Assembly: GCF_009720525.1 (NCBI RefSeq)
Contig: NZ_CP043930.1
Coordinates: forward strand, 2,329,501 to 2,393,500
Length of the DNA stretch: 64,000 bases
Origin: Gimesia benthica
GTDB lineage: Bacteria > Planctomycetota > Planctomycetia > Planctomycetales > Planctomycetaceae
Direction of reading: 5' to 3'
This document shows positions 35,594-44,091 of this stretch, piece after piece. Position 1 is the first letter of the stretch, and the number at the start of each line of letters is the position of its first letter. Made by a program: the position numbers and the translations under genes. The notes beneath the pieces were generated by a model. It was not told where the DNA came from, did not search any database, and saw nothing but the letters and a program-made list of their open reading frames with translations.

Positions 35594-36988
35594 TTACCGA
35601 CCAAAACCCAATTTTTTGATAATCGCCTGGTTCAGCGTCTCACGGACGGCCTCGACAGGGATTCGATCGAATACGGTCTGGAAAAACCCTTCCACGATCA
35701 TATGCATGGCCTCATACTCGGACATGCCTCGCGACATACAATAGAAGATCTGCTCTTCATCAACGCGCCCGGCCGTTGCACCATGTGTACAGCGTACATC
35801 ATCCGCCTCGATCTCCAGCCCTGGAATCGCGTCGGCTCGACAGGTGGGGGAAAGCATCAGAGAATCGTTGCGCTGATAGCCGTTCGTCTGCTGGCCTTCT
35901 TTTTCGACACGGATCATCCCACGCCAGATGGAGCGGGCCTGATCCCGCAGTACCTGCTTATACAGCAGGTCAGAACGTGTTTCAGCCGCGTTATGTGACT
36001 GTTGCGTGTAGAACGAATGGATCTGATTATCAGTCGAAAAGGTGACACCATTGACTTCAGCTTCAGAGCCACGGCCATCCAGAACGACGTCCTGGTGAAT
36101 GTGAGCCAGCTTGGCACCGATTCCTCCGACGGTCCACTGCAGGAAGCCGTTGTTTTCGACTCGTCCCGCCTGGTGAGCAATATGCCACACCTTGTGATTC
36201 CAGTTTTGCAACTGGACATATCGCAGGCGCGCCTCTTTCGCGAGAATCAGTTCAACGGCCCCCACATGCAACCCGAGCAGATCATCGCTCACGGAAGCGG
36301 TTTCCTCCAACAGAGTCGCGGAAGCCCCCTCTTCCAAAATGACCAGAGTGTGACTCAGGTCAGCTGCCTTGTCAGCCTGAAGTGTGATCAGACTGTGAAG
36401 CGGAGCATCCACAACCACATTACGAGGCACATAAAGAACGGTACCACCGGTCCAGAATGCGGCGTGCCATGCAGAAAAGCGATCACGCTGACTGTCAACG
36501 GCCCGAGTCATAAAGTAGGGCTGAATCAATTCGCCATGTTCGCGAACCACTGTCGCCAGGTCGCCAAAAATCACTCCTTTGGCCGCCAGTTCTTCCGACA
36601 TTTCGCTGGAGATCAACTGCCCGTCTGTGTGCTTCACATGACCAGCAAAATCAGCCTGTCCGGTGAGCAGTGTTTCCGTTTCCGGTGCAGTTGACTGTTC
36701 AGCCTGTGCAGCACACAACTGAAATCGGTCCGGACGCAGGGCACGTAAATCGACACGTCGCCACTCTTCCGGATCGAGTTCCGTTTCCAGAAGCTCGCAG
36801 TAACGCTGAAATGCCTGACGCCGGGATTCGGTAACCCAGGCCGGCTCGTCGCGCGTGGCCAGAAATGCTTCAAATGCTGCTTCACCAAAACCGGCGGGAA
36901 TTTCAGCAGACGTATTCACGGACGGAGTGCTCATTGTACTCTCTGTTTTACTTTCAATATCGGAATCAGTGCGAGTCACTTCGGCCAT
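35594..36988 (-). CDS. sufD: Fe-S cluster assembly scaffold partner SufD
   Basis: A 464-residue SufD, partner of SufB and SufC in the SufBC2D scaffold. The SufB/D beta-helix domain is clear: GTVLYVPRNVVVDAPLHSLI, LVILEEGASATLLEETAS, and the C-terminal TCRADAIPGLEIEADDVRCT, HGATAGRVDEEQIFYCMSRG and MIVEGFFQTVFDRIP. A second ATG at 36934 with a GAGAG site would shorten the protein by 18 residues. It follows sufB by 71 nt. Confidence 0.92.
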   Translation of the reverse strand: MAEVTRTDSDIESKTESTMSTPSVNTSAEIPAGFGEAAFEAFLATRDEPAWVTESRRQAFQRYCELLETELDPEEWRRVDLRALRPDRFQLCAAQAEQSTAPETETLLTGQADFAGHVKHTDGQLISSEMSEELAAKGVIFGDLATVVREHGELIQPYFMTRAVDSQRDRFSAWHAAFWTGGTVLYVPRNVVVDAPLHSLITLQADKAADLSHTLVILEEGASATLLEETASVSDDLLGLHVGAVELILAKEARLRYVQLQNWNHKVWHIAHQAGRVENNGFLQWTVGGIGAKLAHIHQDVVLDGRGSEAEVNGVTFSTDNQIHSFYTQQSHNAAETRSDLLYKQVLRDQARSIWRGMIRVEKEGQQTNGYQRNDSLMLSPTCRADAIPGLEIEADDVRCTHGATAGRVDEEQIFYCMSRGMSEYEAMHMIVEGFFQTVFDRIPVEAVRETLNQAIIKKLGFGR

Positions 36989-37059
36989 GGGCCATGCTCG
37001 CTGACAACCAGTTGATGACTAGAATGATGGAACTGAACTCCTGAGTCTGACCTCGGGAA

Positions 37060-38483
37060 TCAACCAATCGAACCTTCCATCTGTAATTCAATCAGTCGGT
37101 TCATTTCGACTGCATATTCCATGGGCAATTCTTTAACGAGAGGCTCAATGAATCCAGTGACAATCATGGATGATGCTTCCGCCTCGGTTAAGCCGCGGCT
37201 CATGAGGTAGAACAGCTGTTCTTCACCAATCTTCGAAACGCTGGCCTCGTGCTCGATTGCCACATCATTGTCTTCGATCTCGATGTAGGGATATGTATCA
37301 CTACGGCTTTCCGGATCCAGCAGCAGGGCATCGCAGACCACGTTGGATTTACAGCGATCCGCCTTAGGATCAACCTTCACCAGACCACGATAGCTGGAAC
37401 GGCCGCCATCCTTGGAAATACTCTTAGAAATAATTCGACTGGACGTATTCGGAGCACAGTGCACCATTTTCGCGCCAGCGTCCTGATGCTGCCCCTTGCC
37501 GGCGAAGGCGATAGAGAGAGTTTCTCCGCGGGCACCTTCACCCATCAGATAGATGGCGGGATATTTCATGGTCAATTTAGAACCCAGGTTCCCGTCGACC
37601 CACTCCATCAGCGAATTTTCATAGGCAAACGCCCGCTTGGTCACCAGATTATAGACATTGTTCGACCAGTTCTGAATCGTGGTATAGCGGAAGCGTCCGC
37701 CTTTTTTCACAATGATTTCCACGACAGCAGAGTGCAGACTTTCCGAGCTGTAAGTCGGAGCGGTACAACCTTCGACGTAGTGGCAGGAAGCCCCTTCATC
37801 GACGATTACCAGCGTCCGTTCAAATTGCCCCATGTTTTCCGAGTTAATCCTGAAGTAGGCCTGCAGAGGAAATTCGATATGAACTCCGGGTGGTACATAC
37901 ACGAATGAACCACCTGACCAGACAGCCGAATTCAAAGCAGCATACTTATTGTCATCGGGTGGAATGATGGTGCCGAAATATTCTTTCAACAGCTCGGGAT
38001 GATCACGTAGAGCCGAATCGGTGTCAGTGAAGATTACGCCCTGCTTAGCCAGGTCTTCCTGAAGGCTTCCATATACTACTTCGGATTCATACTGTGCCTT
38101 GACTCCCGAGAGGAATTTCTTTTCTGCTTCGGGTATCCCCAGGCGATCATAAGTTTTCCGAATGTCATCAGGTACTTCATCCCAGCTGCGTCCCTGTCCT
38201 TCTGAGGCGCGGACGAAATAGTGAATGTCCTGGTAATTCAGTTCGGCTAAATTCCCCCCCACTCGGGAGTCGATTTCTGTTCGAAAATCTCAAATGACTT
38301 CAAACGAAATTCCCGCATCCAGGCCGGTTCGTTTTTCATCTCGGAAATCTGGGCGACAACTTCCGCATTCAAACCTTTTTTGCCGGTAAATACATATTTG
38401 TCGGTGGGATCATGAAACCCGTATTGGTATTCACCAATATCAACGCTTTCATTTTCCGAATTGGTATCCAACCTGGTTGCCAT
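37060..38483 (-). CDS. sufB: Fe-S cluster assembly scaffold SufB, in two frames
   Basis: The main SUF scaffold protein, which carries the nascent cluster with SufC and SufD. N-terminal part 38483 to about 38256 ([10 protein letters not shown]...KSTPEWGG) is in one frame, then the rest ([20 protein letters not shown] onward to [14 protein letters not shown]) is in the -1 frame. Joined, the protein has 474 residues, the normal length, with no residue lost: ...TPEWGG|NLAEL matches SufB. Key residues are intact, including the C-terminal [20 protein letters not shown]. The break is at a run of seven G, followed in frame 0 by ATT TAG. Either one G is missing from the sequence, or the cell uses -1 frameshifting or polymerase slippage. 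A dead sufB is unlikely with an otherwise intact operon. Confidence 0.88.
38247..38261 (-). other. G7 slippery site and frame-0 stop in sufB
   Basis: On the minus strand the bases read T, seven G (38260-38254), AA, TTT, AG. In frame 0: TGG GGG GGA ATT TAG. A -1 slip on G GGG GGA gives TGG GGG GGG AAT TTA GCC, which restores Trp-Gly-Gly-Asn-Leu-Ala. The heptamer fits X XXY YYZ. Confidence 0.75.
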
Positions 38484-38590
38484 TTCAACTTCTCCCACTT
38501 TGTATTAACGGATACATCTCTCAATGTTGAGGATGTTTAGTTTTAAACTCGATCGCTTTTTTTATCTGCTACTAAAACTCTGCCAGTCAA

Positions 38591-39397
38591 CTACACAGGC
38601 TCAACGGTTTCAGAAACTTCCTCTGCAGCTGCTTCGGGATGACGTTCGCGAATACTCTTATAGCCGTGTTCGTGAAGCTCAGCAGCCAGCTGGGCATCGC
38701 CGGTTTCCACAATCCGACCCGCCAGCATCACATGTGTAAACTGCGGTTCGTTGAATTCCAGAAGCCGCTCGTGATGCGTAATGATCAAAACCCCCATCTC
38801 CGGACCGGAGAGTCGACTCAGACCTTCACTCACGACTTTTACCGCATCGCTGTCCAGACCACTGTCAGTTTCATCCAGTACAGCGAACTTGGGTTTGAGC
38901 AGGGCCAGCTGCAGAATTTCCATCCGCTTCTTTTCACCCCCCGAAAAACCTTCATTCAGGTATCGGCGAGCCATCTCCAGATCCATGCCCAGATCGTTCA
39001 TCTGCTCACGCAGTTCCTTACGGAACTCACGCATCGGAATCAGCTTTTCGCCTTCTTTCCGTTCCGGATCCCGAACGTTAGACATTGCATGACGCAGGAA
39101 GTCGGCGACTTTGACTCCTGGAATCACGACAGGATACTGAAACGCCAGAAACAGCCCGAGGCGAGCACGTTCATTCGGATCGAGTTCCGAAATATCCGTG
39201 CCATCGATTTCGATTTTACCCTGAGTAATTTCGTAACTTGGATGGCCAGCCATTGCATAGGCCAGCGTGCTTTTACCGGAACCGTTGGGCCCCATCAAAG
39301 CATGAATCTCACCCTGTTTGATTTCCAGGTTGACCCCCTTGAGGATCGGTGTGCCACTGACTGAGACATGCAGGTCGGTAATTTTCAACAAACTCAT
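38591..39397 (-). CDS. sufC: Fe-S assembly ATPase SufC
   Basis: A 268-residue ABC-type ATPase that drives the SufB-SufD scaffold. Walker A GPNGSGKSTLAYAMAG near 35-50, signature NEGFSGGEKKRMEILQLAL near 145-163, Walker B KFAVLDETDSGLD near 170, and the switch His in IITHHERLL. It has an extra acidic tail (AAAEEVSETVEPV). It follows sufR by 72 nt and precedes sufB by 107 nt to the chosen ATG. Confidence 0.95.
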   Translation of the reverse strand: MSLLKITDLHVSVSGTPILKGVNLEIKQGEIHALMGPNGSGKSTLAYAMAGHPSYEITQGKIEIDGTDISELDPNERARLGLFLAFQYPVVIPGVKVADFLRHAMSNVRDPERKEGEKLIPMREFRKELREQMNDLGMDLEMARRYLNEGFSGGEKKRMEILQLALLKPKFAVLDETDSGLDSDAVKVVSEGLSRLSGPEMGVLIITHHERLLEFNEPQFTHVMLAGRIVETGDAQLAAELHEHGYKSIRERHPEAAAEEVSETVEPV

Positions 39398-39469
39398 TTT
39401 TCGTAATTCATCCTGTCATTCAGAATTCGACTCGAATTCGGAAACCTCGTAAAACGGAATTGTGTTCAA

Positions 39470-40093
39470 TTAACTTGTCTGTGCTTCAAACTCACAGCAA
39501 TGGTGCCCGTCCAGACAGCATTCGGAGAGATGCATCTTTGTACCGAGCACGCGTTCAAAAACTCTTTGTTCCAGTTCACAAATCGAAGCGTCTGCACTGG
39601 CAATATCGTGGTAGGGACAGTTATGTTCCCGGAGAATCGGTAATGGACCGGTATGATCCAGTTCTACGACAAACCCGCGTTCTTCCAGAGCCTGCTTCAA
39701 TTGCTCCATCCGCCCATGCAGGGAGGGTGCATCCACATGTTTTCCATACTGCTGCACCAGTGCTGTCTGAATACGGGAAGCCAATCGGCAGCGTAATTCT
39801 TCGTTCTCGATCCCTTTGAGCTCATCCCAGAGGATGTTGGCCAGCTCAGCGTAGTTATCGCCCAACAGCCGCATGCCCAGACTGGTCACGGAATAGGTAT
39901 AATGGGGGCGACCTCGTCCTTCTTTCACCTGGGTGCGTGCAATCAGGTCTAATCCCTGTAAACGCACAAGCCGTTGACGGACTGCCGTTGCCGTCACGCC
40001 TTCCTGATCACAAATCTCTTGAATAGTGGCAGACTTGAGACGATTAAGCCCCAGCAGAAAGCTACGATCATTTTCATCAATTGAAACGCGCAT
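39470..40093 (-). CDS. sufR: SufR-type Fe-S-responsive transcription regulator
   Basis: A 207-residue winged-helix regulator. Residues about 8-65 form the DNA-binding domain (LKSATIQEICDQEGVTATAV, RQRLVRLQGLDLIARTQV), with GRGRPHYTYSVT as the wing. The C-terminal part carries Cys residues that in SufR hold a [4Fe-4S] cluster: HNCPYHDIA, ICELEQRVF and HLSECCLDGHHCCEF. It heads the suf operon, as in cyanobacteria and actinobacteria. Start 40093 (MRVSIDENDR) is favoured on domain content; ATG 40108 and the frame to 40183 are alternatives. A perfect palindrome over the predicted promoter implies autoregulation. Confidence 0.88.
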   Translation of the reverse strand: MRVSIDENDRSFLLGLNRLKSATIQEICDQEGVTATAVRQRLVRLQGLDLIARTQVKEGRGRPHYTYSVTSLGMRLLGDNYAELANILWDELKGIENEELRCRLASRIQTALVQQYGKHVDAPSLHGRMEQLKQALEERGFVVELDHTGPLPILREHNCPYHDIASADASICELEQRVFERVLGTKMHLSECCLDGHHCCEFEAQTS

Positions 40094-40568
40094 TGGTCGT
40101 GCTCTCATAAAGTAATAAGGGGTAACAGTTTCGAGAAAACTTTTCGGCGCTCCCTGCTCCAGATTATGCCGGAGGGTCAGCACCCGTTTGATTCCTTCTT
40201 TATACCAGCATCCTAGGCAGATTTATTATTTTTGACAACCAATATTGTCAAAATTGATCAATTGAGATTCAGTTTCAAAATCGCACTGGAATTCGCTTGT
40301 TTTTTCAGAATCGTCTTGGAACGTAAATCTATATTTGATAGTATCATACAACAATCAGGGTCGCCTGATTCGGAGTAGCGCTTTTCAGGACCACTCAAAC
40401 CTGGTCCTACACCAGACCCACTTTACTACCATCCTGAACTCATTTTCTCAAGAAACGCTGTAACACCACTCAGACTCTGTCGCTGGGAACTGTACCTGAA
40501 GACAGACAACGGATGAAATCGGAGTCAACCGCCGACCAATGTTACCTGCAAATGGGAACCGACTGAAA
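40094..40568. other. Divergent intergenic region, sufR / AGCS symporter
   Basis: About 475 bp. Holds the suf operator-promoter (40223-40252) and a small dyad TGATA-G-TATCA (40336-40346). No gene is seen beyond the alternative longer N termini of the flanking genes. Confidence 0.5.
40223..40252 (-). promoter_or_regulatory. suf operon promoter with SufR-like operator
   Basis: Perfect palindrome TTTGACAA (40231-40238), CCAATA, TTGTCAAA (40245-40252). On the minus strand TTGACA (40251-40246) is an exact -35 box, 17 nt before TAATAA (40228-40223). The operator covers the -35, fitting repression. Spacing (two arms, N6) equals that of the CAAC-N6-GTTG SufR site known from cyanobacteria; the arms differ. 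Confidence 0.7.
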
Positions 40569-42275
40569 ATGAAATACCAAAGGCTACCTGCCCCCGTGAT
40601 CTTGCGCCCCCTGTTAATGACAGCTTTAATCCTGATCTTCTGTGGATGGTTAGTTTCCCCAAGCCAGGCACAGGATGACTCCCCTGCCGAGCAGCCAGCC
40701 AAAGCGGAACAGCAAACCGAATCACTGGAAGCCGCTTTGGAAAAAGCCGAAGCCGAGGCAGACAAACCTGCCACAGGTGGGTTTGCTTTGGTTGAACAAA
40801 AAGTGGATGAGCTATTCGGAAAGTTCAACGGTATTCTGGCGAAAATCATTTTTTATCCTGTCCCCATCACACCGACGCAAATCGAAAAGGGAACGGGAGT
40901 CCCGCTGGCAGTACTCTGGCTGGTGATCGGTGCCACATATTTCACATTACGAATGAACTTCATTAATATCCGCGCCTTCAAGCACGCAATCCTGCTGGTC
41001 CTGGGGAAATATGATAACCCTGAAGACGAAGGCGAAGTCACTCACTTCCAGGCTTTAACTGCTGCCCTGTCTGCCACTGTGGGCTTGGGAAATATAGCCG
41101 GGGTGGCTGTGGCGATCAGTACGGGTGGTCCTGGCGCCATGTTCTGGATGATGCTCGCCGGCCTGCTGGGCATGACTTCGAAATTCGCAGAATGTACTCT
41201 CGCCCAGATCTATCGACGCATTAATCCTGACGGTCGCGTGATGGGGGGGCCGATGTGCTATCTGTCTACCGGATTAACTCAACAGTTCCCCGGAAATGCC
41301 TTTTTAAAAGGCCTCGGAGGTTTCCTGTCCATCCTGTTTGCCGTCATGTGCATCGGCGGCTCACTGGCAGGGGGAAATGCCTTTCAGGTTAAATTATCTC
41401 TGGGTGCTGTAGCAGAGACCTTTCCCTTACTGAAAGAAAACAGCTGGGTTTACGGCCTGTTAATGGCAGTCTTCGTCGGGATTGTGATTATCGGTGGCAT
41501 TCGCAGCATTGCCCGAACCACGGAAAAGATCGTCCCCTTTATGTGCGGTATTTATGTGCTGGCCGGAATGGCGATCATTATCCTGAATATCCAGAAAGTC
41601 CCGGCGTCGTTTATGGCCATCATCGAAGGTGCCTTTGACCCGGACGCGCTGTATGGCGGAATCATGGGCGTGCTGATCATCGGCTTCCAGCGTGCGGCTT
41701 TCTCCAACGAAGCCGGCGTCGGGTCGGCAGCGATTGCTCACTCAGCTGCTAAAACCGAATATCCGGTCCGTGAGGGAATCGTAGCCTCACTGGGCCCCTT
41801 CATCGACACCATTGTGATCTGCACAATGACCGCACTGGTTATTATCATCACGGGTGCTTATAACGATCCGCAATATGCAGACCTGATCGCGTCCAATGAA
41901 GGTGCTGCCCTGACAGCAGAAGCAATGGACTCACAGATACCGTATTTTAAATACGTGCTCTCTGTCTCAGTGATTCTGTTTGCCTATTCAACAATGATCT
42001 CCTGGTCTTACTATGGAGAACGATGCTGGGCGTTTCTGTTCGGCGACAGCCAGAAAGTATCCATGGCTTATCGAATTCTGTTCCTGGTATTTGTAGTCCT
42101 GGGTTCGATTGTCTCGGCGACCAACGTACTTGACTTCGGCGACCTTATGATCCTGGGCATGGCCTTCCCTAACATCCTGGGTGTGCTGCTGCTCTCTAAC
42201 AGGGTCAAACAGGAACTGGATAAATACTGGAGCCGTTATAAGTCAGGGGAATTCGATGAGCAGGCCAGCAATTGA
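40569..42275 (+). CDS. AGCS-family sodium:amino acid (alanine) symporter
   Basis: A 568-residue polytopic inner-membrane transporter coupling Na+ to uptake of alanine or glycine. The core from about residue 105 shows AGCS motifs: FQALTAALSATVGLGNIAGV, the GGPGAMFWMMLAG loop, RRINPDGRVMGGPMCYLS, FSNEAGVGSAAIAHSAA, and ISWSYYGERCWAFLFG. The N terminus is unusual: a signal-peptide-like helix (LLMTALILIFCGWLVSPSQAQ) and an acidic Glu/Ala-rich segment before the core. ATG 40569 is preferred to TTG/other upstream starts (frame to 40539). Gene is divergent from the suf operon; no shared function is apparent. Confidence 0.88.
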   Translation: MKYQRLPAPVILRPLLMTALILIFCGWLVSPSQAQDDSPAEQPAKAEQQTESLEAALEKAEAEADKPATGGFALVEQKVDELFGKFNGILAKIIFYPVPITPTQIEKGTGVPLAVLWLVIGATYFTLRMNFINIRAFKHAILLVLGKYDNPEDEGEVTHFQALTAALSATVGLGNIAGVAVAISTGGPGAMFWMMLAGLLGMTSKFAECTLAQIYRRINPDGRVMGGPMCYLSTGLTQQFPGNAFLKGLGGFLSILFAVMCIGGSLAGGNAFQVKLSLGAVAETFPLLKENSWVYGLLMAVFVGIVIIGGIRSIARTTEKIVPFMCGIYVLAGMAIIILNIQKVPASFMAIIEGAFDPDALYGGIMGVLIIGFQRAAFSNEAGVGSAAIAHSAAKTEYPVREGIVASLGPFIDTIVICTMTALVIIITGAYNDPQYADLIASNEGAALTAEAMDSQIPYFKYVLSVSVILFAYSTMISWSYYGERCWAFLFGDSQKVSMAYRILFLVFVVLGSIVSATNVLDFGDLMILGMAFPNILGVLLLSNRVKQELDKYWSRYKSGEFDEQASN

Positions 42276-42378
42276 CCAGTCGAAAATCTCATACAGTGCT
42301 GTTGCCCCTGACATCGATTACATATAATTAAAACAGTCGTTTGTTTTCACTCTCTCCCATTCAGGAAAGCATGACATC

Positions 42379-42816
42379 ATGAGCTACTTTCATGGCAAAA
42401 AAATTCTGGTTCCCGTCGATTTCTCAGAAACCTCTCTGGAAGCCATCAAGAAAGCCATTGAAATTACAGAAGATCCGGCACTGGTGACCGTCGTGCATGT
42501 GATGATCCCACTGGACCTGGTTTCCCCAGGCGTGCTGTTCGGCGGACTGACCGATGAAAAACGAACCGATCACGTCAACAAACTGGCAAAAGAAGAATTC
42601 GCGAAACATCAGATTGAAGGTATCACCTTTGAAACACTGATCGGAGACCCTGGCATTAAAATCGCGGACTACGCTAAAGAAAAGGGAATGGACCTGATTG
42701 TCATCCCCTCACATGGCTATACCGGGATTACCCGACTGGCACTGGGATCTGTAGCTGAGCGGGTCCTGCGACATGCCCCCTGCCCGACGCTGGTACTGAG
42801 ACAACCAAAGCCCTGA
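42379..42816 (+). CDS. Universal stress protein, UspA family
   Basis: A 145-residue ATP-binding-type Usp. ILVPVDFSETSLEAIKKAIE at the N terminus and the nucleotide loop SHGYTGITRLALGSVAERVL (G-x2-G-x9-G-S) near 115-134, ending CPTLVLR. It dimerises and supports stress survival; the direct partner is unknown. Lies 103 bp after the AGCS gene and 10 bp from the convergent DUF1080 gene. Confidence 0.9.
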   Translation: MSYFHGKKILVPVDFSETSLEAIKKAIEITEDPALVTVVHVMIPLDLVSPGVLFGGLTDEKRTDHVNKLAKEEFAKHQIEGITFETLIGDPGIKIADYAKEKGMDLIVIPSHGYTGITRLALGSVAERVLRHAPCPTLVLRQPKP

Positions 42817-42826
42817 GTTTCGCTTT

Positions 42827-43621
42827 TCAGGATTCGCCGTTTTTCTTTGGCTTGGCGGGAGATTCCGGGGCCGGGGCGGGAGCCAACTCTTCCACGACCA
42901 GATTGCGAAAGTGAATTTCGGAACCTTCACTCTGCAGTGCGATGGCCCCTTTGCTGGGGTCGCAACCTGTGACCTCTCCCAGCTTGATGCCGTTGATCAT
43001 CACCGAAATACTTCCAGAGCGACAGGTCAGCACACACTTGTGCCATTTTCCGACAGGCAGATCCAGCGGAGTGGTCGGCGATAGCTTGTTGGCAGATTTC
43101 GCACCACTTCCAGGAGTAGGAAACACGAAACCAGCTTCCGGTCGATGCAACTGTACCTGAAATGCTTTAGGCCAGACCTTGTCAGGCTCTGCAGTAAAAA
43201 GCAGGATGCCACTATTGGCATTGGGATCACCCGGATACATCCACTCCATGCTGAACTGAAAATTTTCGTATGTCTTCTGGGTGCGAATGTAACCGTAAGG
43301 CTTCCCGGTACACGTTAAAACGCTGGGTTGATCCTGCCCGCCACTCACCACTTTCCAGGTTACGTTCGGATCAGTTTCCTTCGATTCTTCACTGACGAAT
43401 TTCCAGTGATCCCAGAAATCACCTCCATTGAGCAGTTTCTCAGGCCCAGGCAAAGTCTTGGGAGCGGGTGGTGCCTTTTTCGCTTCAGGTTCAGGAATCT
43501 TTTTCTCACTTTCAGCTGGTGCTTCAGCCGGTGTAGAAGACTGTGCCCATACTGCTTCAGGACTGGAGAGAAAACAGAGTGCCATCATGGGCAGCAAGAG
43601 TGAAGACCATCTTCTGATCAA
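42827..43621 (-). CDS. Exported DUF1080 (3-keto-disaccharide hydrolase-like) protein
   Basis: A protein of about 264 residues with a signal peptide (SSLLLPMMALCFLSSPEAVWA) followed by a Pro/Ala/Glu-rich linker and a DUF1080 jelly-roll domain: LLNGGDFWDHWKF, FQFSMEWMYPGDPNANSGIL, LHRPEAGFVFPTPG and GAIALQSEGSEIHFRNLVVE. The family includes 3-keto-glycoside hydrolases. No ATG suits; I use TTG 43621 before the signal peptide, while the frame stays open to 43753. Short Lys/Pro tail. Its strand faces the universal stress gene. Confidence 0.8.
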   Translation of the reverse strand: MIRRWSSLLLPMMALCFLSSPEAVWAQSSTPAEAPAESEKKIPEPEAKKAPPAPKTLPGPEKLLNGGDFWDHWKFVSEESKETDPNVTWKVVSGGQDQPSVLTCTGKPYGYIRTQKTYENFQFSMEWMYPGDPNANSGILLFTAEPDKVWPKAFQVQLHRPEAGFVFPTPGSGAKSANKLSPTTPLDLPVGKWHKCVLTCRSGSISVMINGIKLGEVTGCDPSKGAIALQSEGSEIHFRNLVVEELAPAPAPESPAKPKKNGES

Positions 43622-44091
43622 GACACCTGGTCTGGCGCAGACAGTCTCCCGTCTCCACTTCTCCCGAGATCGATGATGGAAATACAACACGCTGATTTTG
43701 CCCGACTTGACTGTTAAAAGAACCTGATTATGGAGATGTAGATAAAGAACCAATTATTCTAAGCCTACATTCATCAACATTCAATTATGGCCGGCGCTCC
43801 ATCTGCCAGTTTTCAAAAATGGCCTGCCTCCCATTCTCTGAACACAAAGCCACACCATCAGACTAACAATGGCCCGGGGGGATACCAGCACCAATTCCAT
43901 GCATTTCGCCACATTCGGGATCTTTTATAACGATTAAATGGGTCTGTCAGGCAGCCCACCAAAGCCTGCACCGAACAACCAACCCCCAGTGATCTGTGAA
44001 TTTTATTTGACGGTCAAGTTCCGGGATTGATAAACTGTTCTAAGAACCGGAACAATCTACCCTCTCCCCTTTAAAAAAGATTGGTGCTCTC
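43622..44091. other. Divergent intergenic region, DUF1080 / DUF3500-like
   Basis: No feature recognised beyond the alternative 5' extension of the DUF1080 gene to 43753. Confidence 0.4.

Noticed and set aside
38247-38498. Treating the 83-codon frame as a separate small gene
   Set aside because: Its sequence continues exactly as the SufB N terminus into the next frame; it is one gene with a frame change.
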